Positions 18,056 to 27,453 of a DNA stretch of 64,000 nucleotides are shown here, one piece after another. Position 1 is the first letter of the stretch. Each line of letters begins with the position of its first letter. This stretch comes from Candidatus Peregrinibacteria bacterium (GTDB taxonomy: Bacteria; Patescibacteriota; Gracilibacteria; CAIRYL01; GCA-016699755). The stretch is from positions 1,178,001 to 1,242,000 of the forward strand of contig CP065009.1 of NCBI GenBank assembly GCA_016699755.1, given 5' to 3'. Made by a program: the position numbers and the translations under genes. The notes beneath the pieces were generated by a model. It had not been told where the DNA came from. It saw only the letters and a program-made list of their open reading frames with translations, and made no database searches.

Positions 18056-19153
18056 TTAGAAGTACGCAACCGGATTCTTCTTTGCACCATTCACAATAAC
18101 CTCAAAATGAAGGTGAATCCCCGTTCTTCCGTAAACACGCCCTGTGTTTCCCATATAGCCGACAGGTGTTCCGCGATCGACATTTTTTCCAACTGATACA
18201 TAAATCTCTTTTAAATGCGCATAAAGTGTTTTCATCCCATTTCCATGATCAATAACGACCATATTCCCATATCCCCCATTCCAACCAGAAGAAGCGCGTT
18301 CCACAACTCCCCCGTTCGCCGCCCATATTGGAGCACCACCGCTATTGGCAATATCAACTGCATAGTGTCCGTAATGAAAGTATTGTGTGTAGGCCCCTGT
18401 GGTGGGAAAAAGGAGTCGTCCATAAGTTTCTCTTCCTAGAGGAACACCCGCCCCAGAAGAAAAGGTGTTTCCTCCAGCGATGCGCGCAGTTTGAACAGGC
18501 CTTGGCTCTGTTTTTTTTGCGCCAGGAATAATGATCTCCTCTCCCTTCTGGAGTGAAGATGAATCGGAAATCTCATTTTGTCGAAGGATTTTTTCTTCCT
18601 CAATACTATATTTTTTTGCAATAGAAGTAATGGTATCTCCTTCAGCAACAATATATAACAACCCATCAGAAGCAGGGATTTTGAGCACTGTTCCAGGGCG
18701 AATTTTCTTGGGATCTGGAAAATCGTTATTCTGCAAAATGGTTCGTTGTGTTACTCCAAATCGGCTAGCAATACTCGAAATAGTGTCTCCCCCTTCTACC
18801 ACATATTCAATAGCACCAGAAACGTCACTGCGGTCTCCTACTTCTGTCCACAGCTCTGGTTTCATAAGAAAACCATCCTCTGCAAACACAAGTGGTTCTC
18901 TTGGTTCATTGCCAAGGGTTTCTAGCGGAGGAGATAGTGAAGGCGAACTTGAGACGGCAAACTGAGGAATAATGGAGAAGAAAAAGAGTCCAAGCGTAGA
19001 AATAGTGACAACACGCCAAAAAAATACGCGTTCTACTTGACGGACACTCTCTCGCAAAAAAACACTCTCTTCAGGGATAAAAGTACGAACATGACGGGCA
19101 ATTCGTGCCTTTCGAATGTGAAAAATGTGTTGAAGTGTGTTGAAAAGCTTCAT
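18056..19153 (-). CDS. LysM-M23 family metallopeptidase (cell-wall endopeptidase)
   Basis: 365 residues. A short cytoplasmic N-terminus is followed by a membrane anchor (about 46-66), two LysM peptidoglycan-binding domains (about 117-160 and 166-210) and a C-terminal LytM/M23 zinc peptidase domain. Zinc ligands are visible as HYAVD (His263, Asp267) and HLHFEV (His347, His349). Such proteins cleave peptide cross-links or activate amidases during growth and division. It stands alone, followed by a convergent purQ after 144 bp. Confidence 0.93.
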   Translation of the reverse strand: MKLFNTLQHIFHIRKARIARHVRTFIPEESVFLRESVRQVERVFFWRVVTISTLGLFFFSIIPQFAVSSSPSLSPPLETLGNEPREPLVFAEDGFLMKPELWTEVGDRSDVSGAIEYVVEGGDTISSIASRFGVTQRTILQNNDFPDPKKIRPGTVLKIPASDGLLYIVAEGDTITSIAKKYSIEEEKILRQNEISDSSSLQKGEEIIIPGAKKTEPRPVQTARIAGGNTFSSGAGVPLGRETYGRLLFPTTGAYTQYFHYGHYAVDIANSGGAPIWAANGGVVERASSGWNGGYGNMVVIDHGNGMKTLYAHLKEIYVSVGKNVDRGTPVGYMGNTGRVYGRTGIHLHFEVIVNGAKKNPVAYF

Positions 19154-19308
19154 TCAGAAAACACAGGAATCCCCCCTCTTTCCGTTCTCCCCCCCTCTTT
19201 CTCTCATAAATTCTTGTGAGATTTTAGTCTTCTCTTTTGAAAAAAGCAAGCAGTTGCGTGGCGCAAAAAAAGAATGCCACTAAACAACAGCAAGAATGTG
19301 CCCTCTTC

Positions 19309-19338
19309 TTGTTTTTTCAAAAAGAATCATGCCATACT
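19309..19338 (+). promoter_or_regulatory. Promoter of the 19.3-kb structured RNA
   Basis: A -35-like TTGTTT (19309-19314), an 18-bp spacer and a -10-like CATACT (19333-19338) place transcription start near 19345, exactly at the 5' edge of the predicted RNA fold. Confidence 0.4.
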
Positions 19339-19341
19339 TTT

Positions 19342-19509
19342 GAGTAGAAAAACTCTGCGCCGTTCGCTTCCTCTTTCATCATATTTTCTCTATCGCATAA
19401 CCCCAGGGACCTGATTTTCGAGCGCGCCGTGGCGTTCTCGAAGTCTCTCCCACCTTACTCTTAGGGGGAACAAGTGAGAAGGGCATGCGCGGCGGGGCGG
19501 AGTTTTTTT
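19342..19509 (+). ncRNA. Candidate structured non-coding RNA, possibly 6S-like
   Basis: A roughly 165-nt, GC-rich segment in a 380-bp gene-free region. Its ends pair: AAACTCTGCGCCG near 19349 with GGCGGGGCGGAGTTT near 19491-19505 (about 11 pairs with mismatches). Further pairs stack inward: TTCTC with GAGAA, CCCC with GGGG, GGGA with TCCC, TTCGAG with CTCGAA. A strong apical hairpin (CGAG...GGCG...CTCG) sits at about 19419-19440. The 3' end runs into seven Ts. The long rod with internal loops, and the 3' arm similarity to 6S RNA closing stems, suggest SsrS, but I cannot confirm it. The SRP, RNase P and tmRNA core motifs I know are absent. Confidence 0.5.
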
Positions 19510-19534
19510 ACTCTTAATTCAGAAAAGTTGTGGT

Positions 19535-20407
19535 TCAAATAATCACTTCAGAACAGGGGTCCATCCACACCACATCTTTTTCCTTGCGCCACCAGCTCCG
19601 TTGGCGCTTTGCGTAACGACGCGTATTTCGCGTCATTAAACTTTTTGCCTCTTCTTCTGTAAGTTTTCCGCAAAGAAAACTGACCGCTTCTCGATAACCA
19701 TGGGCAATAAACGCTGGATCGGATTCTTGGTAGCCTTGTGAGAGCAATTGACGAACTTCATCAAGAAAACCTTCTCGCCACATTTTTTCTGTGCGCTCAG
19801 CAATTCTCTGCTCCAAAATATCTGTTTCACACCATACCCCGAGAAGAAATTCGTTCCAAATAGGTTGCACTTTTTTTTGAAGGCTCGATATAGGCTTCCC
19901 CGTTGTACGAAAAACCTCTAGGGCACGAATCATGCGAAGGCGATTTTTTGGATCAATACGAGCAGAAAGCACTGGATCATTTTGTGAAAGAAGCGCAAAG
20001 AGAGACTCTGTGGAACATTGCTCCAACTCTTTGCGGATATCGAACTGAGGCGAAACAGGAGGAATAGAAAAGCCCTTTCGAACAGCATCGATAAAAAGAC
20101 CCGAACCGCCCACAAGAATGGGAAGCTTTTTTTGGGAATGGATTTTCGAGATGATCTCCTCTGCTTTTTTCTGAAAAAACGCCACCGGATAGTCTTCGTT
20201 GGGATGTAAGAAACTAAGGAGGTGATGCGGAATACCTTCCATTTCGTGTTCGGTAATTTTTGCAGTTCCAATATCGCATCCCGCATAAAACTGACGTGAA
20301 TCGGCATTAATAATTTCTCCAGAAAATTGTTTCGCAATACGGATTGAAACACTTGTCTTTCCGCTTCCCGTTGGTCCGGTGATAATGAGAAGCGGAGAAG
20401 ACTTCAT
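19535..20407 (-). CDS. miaA: tRNA dimethylallyltransferase
   Basis: Transfers a dimethylallyl group from DMAPP to A37 of tRNAs reading U-initial codons. It shows P-loop GPTGSGKTS, DSRQFYAGCDIGTAK, GIPHHLLSF, LVGGSGLFIDAV, RIDPKNRLRMIRALEV and the C-terminal RRYAKRQRSWWRKE. I place the start at 20407, a few residues before the P-loop as usual (290 residues). The frame allows a 29-residue extension to 20494 and neither start has a clear ribosome-binding site. It lies downstream of recA on the same strand. Dxr in this window belongs to the pathway that makes its prenyl donor. Confidence 0.95.
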   Translation of the reverse strand: MKSSPLLIITGPTGSGKTSVSIRIAKQFSGEIINADSRQFYAGCDIGTAKITEHEMEGIPHHLLSFLHPNEDYPVAFFQKKAEEIISKIHSQKKLPILVGGSGLFIDAVRKGFSIPPVSPQFDIRKELEQCSTESLFALLSQNDPVLSARIDPKNRLRMIRALEVFRTTGKPISSLQKKVQPIWNEFLLGVWCETDILEQRIAERTEKMWREGFLDEVRQLLSQGYQESDPAFIAHGYREAVSFLCGKLTEEEAKSLMTRNTRRYAKRQRSWWRKEKDVVWMDPCSEVII

Positions 20408-20575
20408 TTTCAAAAACGTCTCTATCTGCAAGGAAATCTCTGTTTCGGAAAAAATTGGATAAGGAGCCGGTGCTCGCTTTGATTTCATGAACAAAAAAAA
20501 GGTGTCATTCCGAAATGTAGTTCAAAATTCCATCTACTGATGCACTATTTTGAGATCTTAAACTCAGGATGGCTA

Positions 20576-21631
20576 CTATTCCTGTTCTTCCGAAGATTCC
20601 TGTTCTTCCTCTCGAATTGATTCTGGCATTTCAAATGCCCTCAAAAAAGTAAGGCGGCGAATTTCCTCCGTCATCTTTGGATCTTTCTCAAGAAAGGCAA
20701 TCGCGTTCATACGCCCTTGCCCCAATCGTGTTTCTCCAAAAGAGAAAAATGCTCCCGCTTTTTTTACAATATCAAATCGTGCGGCAGTATCGATGAGGTC
20801 TCCTATTTTTGAAATTCCCTCATTGAACATAATATCAAATTCTGCCTGGCGAAAAGGTGGTGCCACCTTATTTTTTACTACTTTTACCCGAACACGATGC
20901 CCCGTAGCTTCTTTAGCATCTCCTGTCCCCTGCTCTATTTTTGCTGCACGACGGATATCGAGACGAACAGAAGCATAGAATTTGAGGGCATTTCCTCCGG
21001 TTGTTGTTTCGGGGTTTCCAAACATTACTCCAATTTTCTGGCGGATCTGGTTAATAAAAATAATGGTGCATTTTGATTTTGAAACAGCACCAGTAAGCTT
21101 TCGAAGTGCCTGACTCATAAGGCGCGCCTGAAGCCCCATATGGCTATCTCCCATCATTCCTTCTATTTCTGCCTTTGGCGTTAGTGCCGCTACAGAGTCA
21201 ACGATAATAAGATCTACTGCGCCACTCCGCACAAGCATTTCTGTTATTTCGAGTGCTTCTTCTCCAGAATCGGGCTGAGAAATCATGCATCGAGCAAGAT
21301 CGAGCCCAATCCGTTCTGCATACTGTGGATCGAGTGCGTGCTCAGCATCGACAAATGCCACCTGTCCACCGGATTTTTGGCATTCTGCGGCGGCATGAAT
21401 GGTAAGCGTTGTTTTTCCAGAACTCTCTGGACCATAGACCTCAATAATTCGTCCTTTTGGAATACCGCCTCCCAAAGCGAGATCGAGCGAAAGAGCTCCA
21501 CTGGAAAAGGTTTCTACTCGCATTTTTCCGGCATCTGACAAATTCATAATCGCACCTTCTCCAAATTGCTTCTGAATTTGTGCGAGTGCGGTTTTTAGTG
21601 CTTCCTGACGAGGATCTGCTTTTGCTGACAT
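20576..21631 (-). CDS. recA: Recombinase RecA
   Basis: Strand-exchange protein for homologous recombination and SOS co-protease. The 351-residue protein is full length: Walker A GPESSGKTT at 67-75, Walker B LIIVDSVAAL, DNA-binding loop region EIEGMMGDSHMGLQARLMSQALRKL, FINQIRQKIG, and an acidic C-terminal tail (EEEQESSEEQE). The ATG at 21631 gives the typical N-terminus; a longer frame to 21739 adds an unrelated hydrophobic segment. A weak SOS-box-like GAAC-N4-GTTG (21711-21722) lies 80 bp upstream, but it deviates from LexA consensus. Confidence 0.97.
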   Translation of the reverse strand: MSAKADPRQEALKTALAQIQKQFGEGAIMNLSDAGKMRVETFSSGALSLDLALGGGIPKGRIIEVYGPESSGKTTLTIHAAAECQKSGGQVAFVDAEHALDPQYAERIGLDLARCMISQPDSGEEALEITEMLVRSGAVDLIIVDSVAALTPKAEIEGMMGDSHMGLQARLMSQALRKLTGAVSKSKCTIIFINQIRQKIGVMFGNPETTTGGNALKFYASVRLDIRRAAKIEQGTGDAKEATGHRVRVKVVKNKVAPPFRQAEFDIMFNEGISKIGDLIDTAARFDIVKKAGAFFSFGETRLGQGRMNAIAFLEKDPKMTEEIRRLTFLRAFEMPESIREEEQESSEEQE

Positions 21632-21937
21632 AGAGAATAAAAAGAGAGGAAATCTACGGGAATAATGCCAAAAAAAATAGGGAAAAAGCGAATGCTTTTT
21701 TCTGTTTCGACAACTAATGTTCCTTTTTTTCCATTGCAAAAGGAAGAAAGTTTGGTTCAGAGGAAATGGATATAGAAAGTATCTGTTTATTTTGTTCTCG
21801 GAAAGAGATGCTGGATTGAGTCCGGCATGACAGTTATTTTTTCCACAACAAAAAACCCCTCTCCGAATTTCTCCAGAGAGGGGTTTTTGCGTAGTCCCCT
21901 TTTACAGGAACACATCTTGATCAGTCACTCTCAAGAA
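21632..21937. other. 306-bp intergenic region between S-layer gene and recA
   Basis: It contains the S-layer gene terminator (21851-21888), followed toward recA by AT-rich sequence holding the presumed recA promoter. No ORF or RNA fold beyond the terminator is convincing. Confidence 0.5.
21851..21888 (-). terminator. Strong intrinsic terminator of the S-layer gene
   Basis: A perfect 13-bp stem, AAAAACCCCTCTC (21851-21863) with GAGAGGGGTTTTT (21876-21888), and a 12-nt loop. Because both arms carry A/T tracts it can terminate in both directions. It lies 50 bp after the S-layer stop codon and shields recA. Confidence 0.9.
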
Positions 21938-24900
21938 TTAGTTCTTGAGGGTGTTCGTGATCTGTGTAACAGAGCTGGTTTCGCCCAAGTCAATCCACTG
22001 AACATTAAGTCCATCAAGACCGGTTGAACCACCATCTTTCCAGGTAATATCATCAACTCCTGGTGTAGAAGCATTTACTTCAATAGTTGCAGAAAGAGCG
22101 TCAGCATCACCATCGGTATACATATCAGCCTTGACAGTATAGGTCTCACCAGTGCTCAAGATTTCATCGTAGCACTGTTCAGATCCATCACCAGCACATG
22201 AAGTACCGGCTCCGTCTACGAGAGAGGTTGTCAGCGTTGCTCCACTCGTGTTTGGATCTCCAACAGTAAGTGTTACAGCTCCTGTTCCACCAACGATAGC
22301 ATCAGTAACCGCAATGAGCTCGTTCTTTCCGTTGTAGAGGTAAAGAACACCATCATTTGCTGCACAAACACCAGATGTCGACAAACATGCGCTACCCGTT
22401 CCCGCAATAGTTACGAGAACACTTGTGAGGAATGGCTCGTCACTTGTGTCACCCGTGCTATCAAGAGTGAACTTCAAAAGCTCTTTTTTAATTCCTGTTG
22501 AGAGGCTTGCAGAAGGCTGAGAAGCGGTTTCCGTTGCAATAACTTTGTTATTGAAGACATAAACAGCATCAGCGGTATTTGTTGTGTCATCTGCATCACC
22601 GGTAACGAGATCGGCGTCGTTCTCAACGGTAATGTTTGCACCAGCAAGCTCTTGACCAGAATCTGCTCCACGGATAGTTGCGGCATCATTGGCAACGTCG
22701 AGGTCGAGTTGTACTTGGAATGCCATACCAGAACGAGCAGTTTGATTTGAAGCTTGGTCATCCATTCCACGGAGATCGGCACGAACCTCAATGAGGGTGC
22801 TATCTCCATCGTCGATAACGAGGTCAAGTCCATCAAAGTACACAACTCCACTGCTTACACTTCGACTTACTGGACTTCCGTTTGTATTTTTTACTGCGGT
22901 TCCATCGTCGTAGTAGAAGAGAGAAACTTTATCAACAGCGTTTGCATCGTTAGCAACGTCTGCCTGAGCTTCTGCAGAAGAGTAATCATTTGGATCAGCC
23001 GTATTAACTCCTACGATATCTACCGTAAGGTCTGCTACTTCAATAGGCTCATCAGTAGCGTCAAACTGAAAGACACCTGCGGTAATACCGGTTGAACCTG
23101 CTGGCCAGATTGCGGCAGAAGTTTTGTTGTTATCAAGAGTTACAGTAAGAGATCCATTATCAGCAAGAGTGAAGGTTGCTCCAGAAGGGATGTCTGCACC
23201 GTTAGTTACGGTAGCATCATCACCATTTTCATCCTCTACACTTACCGAGTCCACATCAAGATCTTGAATGATTGTGTGAGGTGCAGTTGGATTAGACGAA
23301 ATATTTGCGGTAAGCAAAATATCGAACTCATCTCCTGCTGGAACAAGAAGTCCATTTATTCCTCCATTTTCATCAAGGCTTGAGAATACAACATCCATTG
23401 ATGATGATGGATCTGTACGCGTTTCAATTGGAGTAAGGGTGTTTCCTTCTTTTTTCCAGAAAGAAAAGTCATCCACATCACTCGTTGTTGCAGTACCACC
23501 ATTATCCACAAAGCCGATTCGGCGAATGTAGAGGTCTTCTACATTGTTTGCTCGAACCGTTCCCGACCAGATAACAACATCTTCTGCATCAGAAACAAAT
23601 GTATCATCTGAAAGGGCTTTTGCCGCAAAGGTCAAGCTTGGCTCAGAAATAGTATATGCCTTTGTTGAAGGATTGGAACTTGGCTTAATACTAAACTCAG
23701 CATTTCCCTTGTTCGATTCAACTCCCTTAATAGTAAGGGTAGACATATCGGCAAAGAAGCGATATTTGTCGTTTGCATGAGCATCTGAACTCACGTCTGC
23801 CTGAATGGAGAGTTGGAGTTTTTCTCCGGTTTCAACAACTACTTCATCGCTAAATGGAATATCAGTAGTATCAACACCATTTCCTGCACCTGCAGCTCCA
23901 ACATCACCAGCTGTTGGATCTTCTGGTCCCATGAAGGTGGTTCCTGTTTCGAGGTTTACCAAACGAACATTCGTAATGGTGTCGAAATCTGTAGTATTTC
24001 CAGCAGTCTCATCAATTTCTAATTTAAGCGCAAAATTTTTCTTAATTTCAATCGCTTCACCAAGATTTTCGATGGTCAAAATACCAAACTCAACAGCATC
24101 GGTATCTGGCGCAACGTCTCGTGTAGAAGAATTCACAGAGAAAGTAATGTCACCTCCCTGAATAGCAATAGAATCGCTTGTTCCTGCATCGGTAAGTGTT
24201 ACTCCAAATCCGTAGGTAAGTCCTTTTGCTACCACGTCGGAAGCAATGCTGTCGAAGCTTGCCGTAACAGTGCTACTTACTCCAGCAAGGATGTCTCCCT
24301 TGACACGAATAGTACGGTTGTCTCCTTCTTTCATAATCCATCCGTGATCATCGTTATCGGTAAACTTAAACGTTGCTTTTTCGCCTTTTGCGAATGGAAC
24401 AATGTCGGAAATACGCTGACCTTGGAATTCTACATAGAGATTTCCAATATCGCCATCGTCAATTCCGTCAAGCTGAAGAGTAAGTGCCTGAAGAAGAACA
24501 TCTTCCGCAGAACCAGCCTCAACCTTCATTCGAGCAAGTTCTACTTCGCTCTGTCCCACTTCTACCGTAGTATCGGCAACGCTCTGGAAAGTAAATGTAA
24601 GGGAACCAGTTGAAACATTTGCAACGCGCATGTCGTTTCCTCGAATAGGAAAGTCACCCGTTACTTCTACTGATCCACCAGTCTCCGCACCAACGGCAAT
24701 GATATCAGATGATCCTGCAATGAAGAAATTATGCTCACCACCAGCAGTATTTGCCAACATATCACCAGCAACCACTATGGTTTTGGTGGAACCTGCGGCA
24801 ATCTCAATTGGCTCGCTCGAAAGGTTGAGCGGCGCAATTTCTCCATCTTTCGTGAAAGATCGGTCAGAACCACGCTGTTCAACATCGTCAAAGATTTTAA

Positions 24901-25852
24901 CGTTATCAACGTCGTTCTCATCACCAAGACCTCCATGAGAAATAACAAATCCGGTTGCCTCTACTGCCTCGTCACCTGTGTTGGTAAGATCAAGAGCGAG
25001 GAAAGGAATGTTAGATCCAGTCTGTGGAATGGAAGTTCCTTTTGGATTCTCGCTTGAAAGCGAAACCTCAAGAACTGAGTCAGAAACAGTTGAAGTGGTG
25101 TCATCGTCGTCACCAGTAGTGGTGTCATCGTCGTCACCAGTAGTGGTGTCATCGTCGTCACCAGTCATGTTACAAATGTCTTCTCCATTAGCAACCATGA
25201 TTGAATTGCTGATGATTTTTGCAGACTCTGCACGGGTTACATTTCCGTTTGGAGTAAACATTGTAGAAGAAGTTCCGTTCACAATACAGTGATTGTAAGC
25301 GGTTGTAACATACTCATAGAACCAGTCGCCGCTCGAAACGTCGGTGAAAGGTGTCGCAGGAGTAAGCATAGTCTCAATTTCTCCTGTAAGAAGGATAACC
25401 TTGAGAGCCGCGGAACGAGTGATTGGACTGTTTGGTCCAAATGTTCCGTCAGCAAATCCCTGTACAATATCCAATCCTTTTGCCACCTCAACATAGTCGA
25501 AGTACCACGCGTCCGAAGGAACGTCGCTAAAAGAAGGATTTGCAGGGTCGGCAAACGCATCCGCAAGATCGGATACAGAGTCACCATAGAACGCCTCAAG
25601 AGCAAGCTTGGTAAGCTCTGCTCGTGTAAGAGAGTTGTTCGGATAGAACATAGTCTTGGAAGAGCCATCAGCATTTGTGGTGCTGATAATGTCTTGCTCT
25701 GCAAGGTCAGTAATATAACTCTCGGCCCAGTGACCGGAGATATCGGTAAAGTGCGGAGTGCCTGCACTTGCTGTTGGCACAGCAACCAAAACGGCGCTGA
25801 GTGCCACAGAAAGACCGGCTACACTCGCAACAAAGCGATTGAGCAGATTCAT
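21938..25852 (-). CDS. S-layer protein with three SLH domains
   Basis: 1304 residues, secreted. A signal peptide (1-30, cleavage after PTASA) is followed by three SLH domains (about 35-80, 108-152 and 169-215; FTDISGHWAE, FSDVPSDAWYF and FTDVSSGDWFYEYV) that anchor proteins to secondary cell-wall polymers. Three copies of an acidic TGDDDDTT spacer come next (about 230-253), then about 1050 residues of Asp/Thr/Ser-rich beta-sandwich-like sequence. Only four cysteines are visible near the C-terminus. The acidic composition suggests calcium binding. Low-complexity codon use and a strong terminator fit very high expression. The ATG at 25852 is preferred; one 36 bp upstream would lengthen the signal peptide. 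It is probably the main surface-layer protein. Confidence 0.92.
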   Translation of the reverse strand: MNLLNRFVASVAGLSVALSAVLVAVPTASAGTPHFTDISGHWAESYITDLAEQDIISTTNADGSSKTMFYPNNSLTRAELTKLALEAFYGDSVSDLADAFADPANPSFSDVPSDAWYFDYVEVAKGLDIVQGFADGTFGPNSPITRSAALKVILLTGEIETMLTPATPFTDVSSGDWFYEYVTTAYNHCIVNGTSSTMFTPNGNVTRAESAKIISNSIMVANGEDICNMTGDDDDTTTGDDDDTTTGDDDDTTSTVSDSVLEVSLSSENPKGTSIPQTGSNIPFLALDLTNTGDEAVEATGFVISHGGLGDENDVDNVKIFDDVEQRGSDRSFTKDGEIAPLNLSSEPIEIAAGSTKTIVVAGDMLANTAGGEHNFFIAGSSDIIAVGAETGGSVEVTGDFPIRGNDMRVANVSTGSLTFTFQSVADTTVEVGQSEVELARMKVEAGSAEDVLLQALTLQLDGIDDGDIGNLYVEFQGQRISDIVPFAKGEKATFKFTDNDDHGWIMKEGDNRTIRVKGDILAGVSSTVTASFDSIASDVVAKGLTYGFGVTLTDAGTSDSIAIQGGDITFSVNSSTRDVAPDTDAVEFGILTIENLGEAIEIKKNFALKLEIDETAGNTTDFDTITNVRLVNLETGTTFMGPEDPTAGDVGAAGAGNGVDTTDIPFSDEVVVETGEKLQLSIQADVSSDAHANDKYRFFADMSTLTIKGVESNKGNAEFSIKPSSNPSTKAYTISEPSLTFAAKALSDDTFVSDAEDVVIWSGTVRANNVEDLYIRRIGFVDNGGTATTSDVDDFSFWKKEGNTLTPIETRTDPSSSMDVVFSSLDENGGINGLLVPAGDEFDILLTANISSNPTAPHTIIQDLDVDSVSVEDENGDDATVTNGADIPSGATFTLADNGSLTVTLDNNKTSAAIWPAGSTGITAGVFQFDATDEPIEVADLTVDIVGVNTADPNDYSSAEAQADVANDANAVDKVSLFYYDDGTAVKNTNGSPVSRSVSSGVVYFDGLDLVIDDGDSTLIEVRADLRGMDDQASNQTARSGMAFQVQLDLDVANDAATIRGADSGQELAGANITVENDADLVTGDADDTTNTADAVYVFNNKVIATETASQPSASLSTGIKKELLKFTLDSTGDTSDEPFLTSVLVTIAGTGSACLSTSGVCAANDGVLYLYNGKNELIAVTDAIVGGTGAVTLTVGDPNTSGATLTTSLVDGAGTSCAGDGSEQCYDEILSTGETYTVKADMYTDGDADALSATIEVNASTPGVDDITWKDGGSTGLDGLNVQWIDLGETSSVTQITNTLKN
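25095..25165 (-). repeat. 24-bp tandem repeat, three copies, in the S-layer gene
   Basis: The unit beginning GTGGTGTCATCGTCGTCACC recurs at 25095, 25119 and 25143 (third copy truncated) with no visible differences. It encodes the TGDDDDTT spacer between the SLH anchor and the outer domains. The copy number is a likely site of slippage and length variation. Confidence 0.9.
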
Positions 25853-26532
25853 AATTCTGTTCAAAAAAGAGAAAAAAGGTGAACGCACAAAAAATTCCGA
25901 TATGCTCGGAGTTTCTTATTAGCGAACAAGAGAACCATCGGAAACATTTTTACTTAGAGAAGAACCTACTCGTTTCCGAAAGAGCAGACCCTCAAGGGGA
26001 GATGTACATTGCCAAAGATCAAAGAATACTTCTTCACAAAAATAATGGATATCCTTTATATATTTTCCTTTCCAAATTCCTCTTACTCAATATGGGCGGC
26101 TTTTCACCGCACCGTGCCAACCTTTTCCCAAAGGAAATATATGGCAAGAACAAAAAATTGTTTATCGTCCGTTGATTTCAAAGAGCAACTCGTAGAGACT
26201 TTTTTCTGTCTCCAGACAGAGATGCTTTGTGTTTCCGACACCTTCCCCCCTCGCTTTTTTGCCTCTTTTCTTCCCCCCCTTTTCTCATCGGATGAAAAAG
26301 AATACTTGCGGATTTTCGCGAAAGACTTCCAAAAAGTCAATACCTCCTCTCTCTTTCTCCTTTATTTTTCCTTTATTTCCACCCTCTCCTTTGAAAAACC
26401 GAACGAAAGCACCTTTTTCATGGTACGCCCTTAGAAACGAGGTAAAAAAGAAAATGTTTCAGTACTTCTTGTTGCATAAAGTTTTTATACATTCTAAAGT
26501 ACTATTTTTCGGAGTGCATTCATGATAGGGGA
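25853..26532. other. 680-bp gene-free region upstream of the S-layer gene
   Basis: No convincing gene. Open frames here (for example 26009-26434 on plus) look like low-complexity Phe/Ser/Lys sequence. The region presumably holds the S-layer promoter and a long leader. A small hairpin on the minus strand, TCCGA-5nt-TCGGA followed by ATTTTTT (25889-25910), lies about 40 bp before the start and could attenuate transcription. A stretch near 26240-26300 is strongly pyrimidine-biased on the plus strand. Confidence 0.45.
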
Positions 26533-27453
26533 TTATGTATTTTCCTTCTGTGGAAAGACATATTCGTACGCCTCTCCATCAAAAAACCAGAGAATGCTTT
26601 TTTGTTCTGGAAAAAAAAGTGCATCTTTGTCGACATCTTTTTGAAAAAGCACTCGTGGTACCTCCCCCTGACGAGGAAGAAAAGCAATGGAAGAAGGGAG
26701 AAAAACAAGTATCGACTCTGAATGTGGAAAAAACCATGCCGCAGTAACAGGTTCAGAAAACTCAGTCAACAAGCGAGATTTTTGAAGAAGGGGGTCTCGA
26801 AGAAAGAGTTGGTTTTCTTTTGCATAAAGAAATGTGTTTTTCTCTGGAGAAAATCGAAGGATCGAAAGATCCGGAACATGTGAAAAAAATACTGTTTGTG
26901 ACGATCCATCACCAAAAAGAACAACTCCTTCTGCGGATAAAGCAGGAGTATCATGAGGAACGGTCGGTATGGCAACAAACGTATCTCTTTCTGCTTCCAC
27001 AACACGAGCCTCGGAAAAGTCAGAAAAAAGAGCGATATACCCCCTGCCTTTTGGGTCGGTAAGAATATTTTTTTCTCTTCCGACACGGTGTGCCACAGGA
27101 TCTTGAGACGGAAAAAGAATGTTAAAAACGTTGGTAACGCGCTCCCCTCGAACAAAAATAGAAAAACAAAGAGGAAAAGATGTTTTGGGGAAAAAGCACA
27201 CCTGATGATCACCAAGGTGTTTCCCAAGAAAAACCCCCGGAGTTTTTCCAAGATATTCACCATCCACCATCGTGGGAATATCGGCAGGAGTTGTCTCAAG
27301 AGAAAGTACTCCCGTTGGAACAATATTGTGGTTTTTGAAATCAACTCGAAATCCCTGTGCCCAAAACACCGAAACCCCTCCTCCTACAAAAAAAAGAAGC
27401 GACATACACACCCGAAGCCACCAATGGGGAGGACGATTCGAGAAATCAAGCAT
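26533..27453 (-). CDS. Membrane-anchored PEGA-domain protein
   Basis: 306 residues. One N-terminal membrane anchor (about 11-32) is followed by a PEGA-like beta domain (about 45-90; GVLSLETTPADIPTMVDGEYLGKTPG). About 200 residues of beta-rich sequence then show blade-like repeats (phrases such as ILRFSPEKNTFLYAKENQLFL and ILVFLPSSIAFL), suggesting a small propeller. PEGA domains occur in surface proteins of unclear ligand. The start abuts the cysS stop codon (no gap), so it is translated from the cysS message. Function unknown. Confidence 0.75.
   Translation of the reverse strand: MLDFSNRPPHWWLRVCMSLLFFVGGGVSVFWAQGFRVDFKNHNIVPTGVLSLETTPADIPTMVDGEYLGKTPGVFLGKHLGDHQVCFFPKTSFPLCFSIFVRGERVTNVFNILFPSQDPVAHRVGREKNILTDPKGRGYIALFSDFSEARVVEAERDTFVAIPTVPHDTPALSAEGVVLFGDGSSQTVFFSHVPDLSILRFSPEKNTFLYAKENQLFLRDPLLQKSRLLTEFSEPVTAAWFFPHSESILVFLPSSIAFLPRQGEVPRVLFQKDVDKDALFFPEQKSILWFFDGEAYEYVFPQKENT

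Noticed and set aside
19342..19509. Reading the 19.4-kb RNA as SRP (4.5S) RNA on the minus strand
   Set aside because: A UCAGGUCC match exists on the complement, but the required GGAA tetraloop hairpin and AGCAG motif are missing, and the U-tract is on the plus strand.
21711..21722. LexA/SOS box upstream of recA
   Set aside because: GAAC-N4-GTTG matches only half of the Gram-positive consensus; not enough to call an operator.
25095..25165. Short tandem repeats as a CRISPR array
   Set aside because: The 24-bp units are contiguous without spacers and lie in frame inside the S-layer gene.
26009..26434. Plus-strand 141-codon frame in the S-layer upstream region
   Set aside because: Low-complexity Phe/Ser/Lys composition, no recognisable start context and no resemblance to any family; more likely leader DNA.
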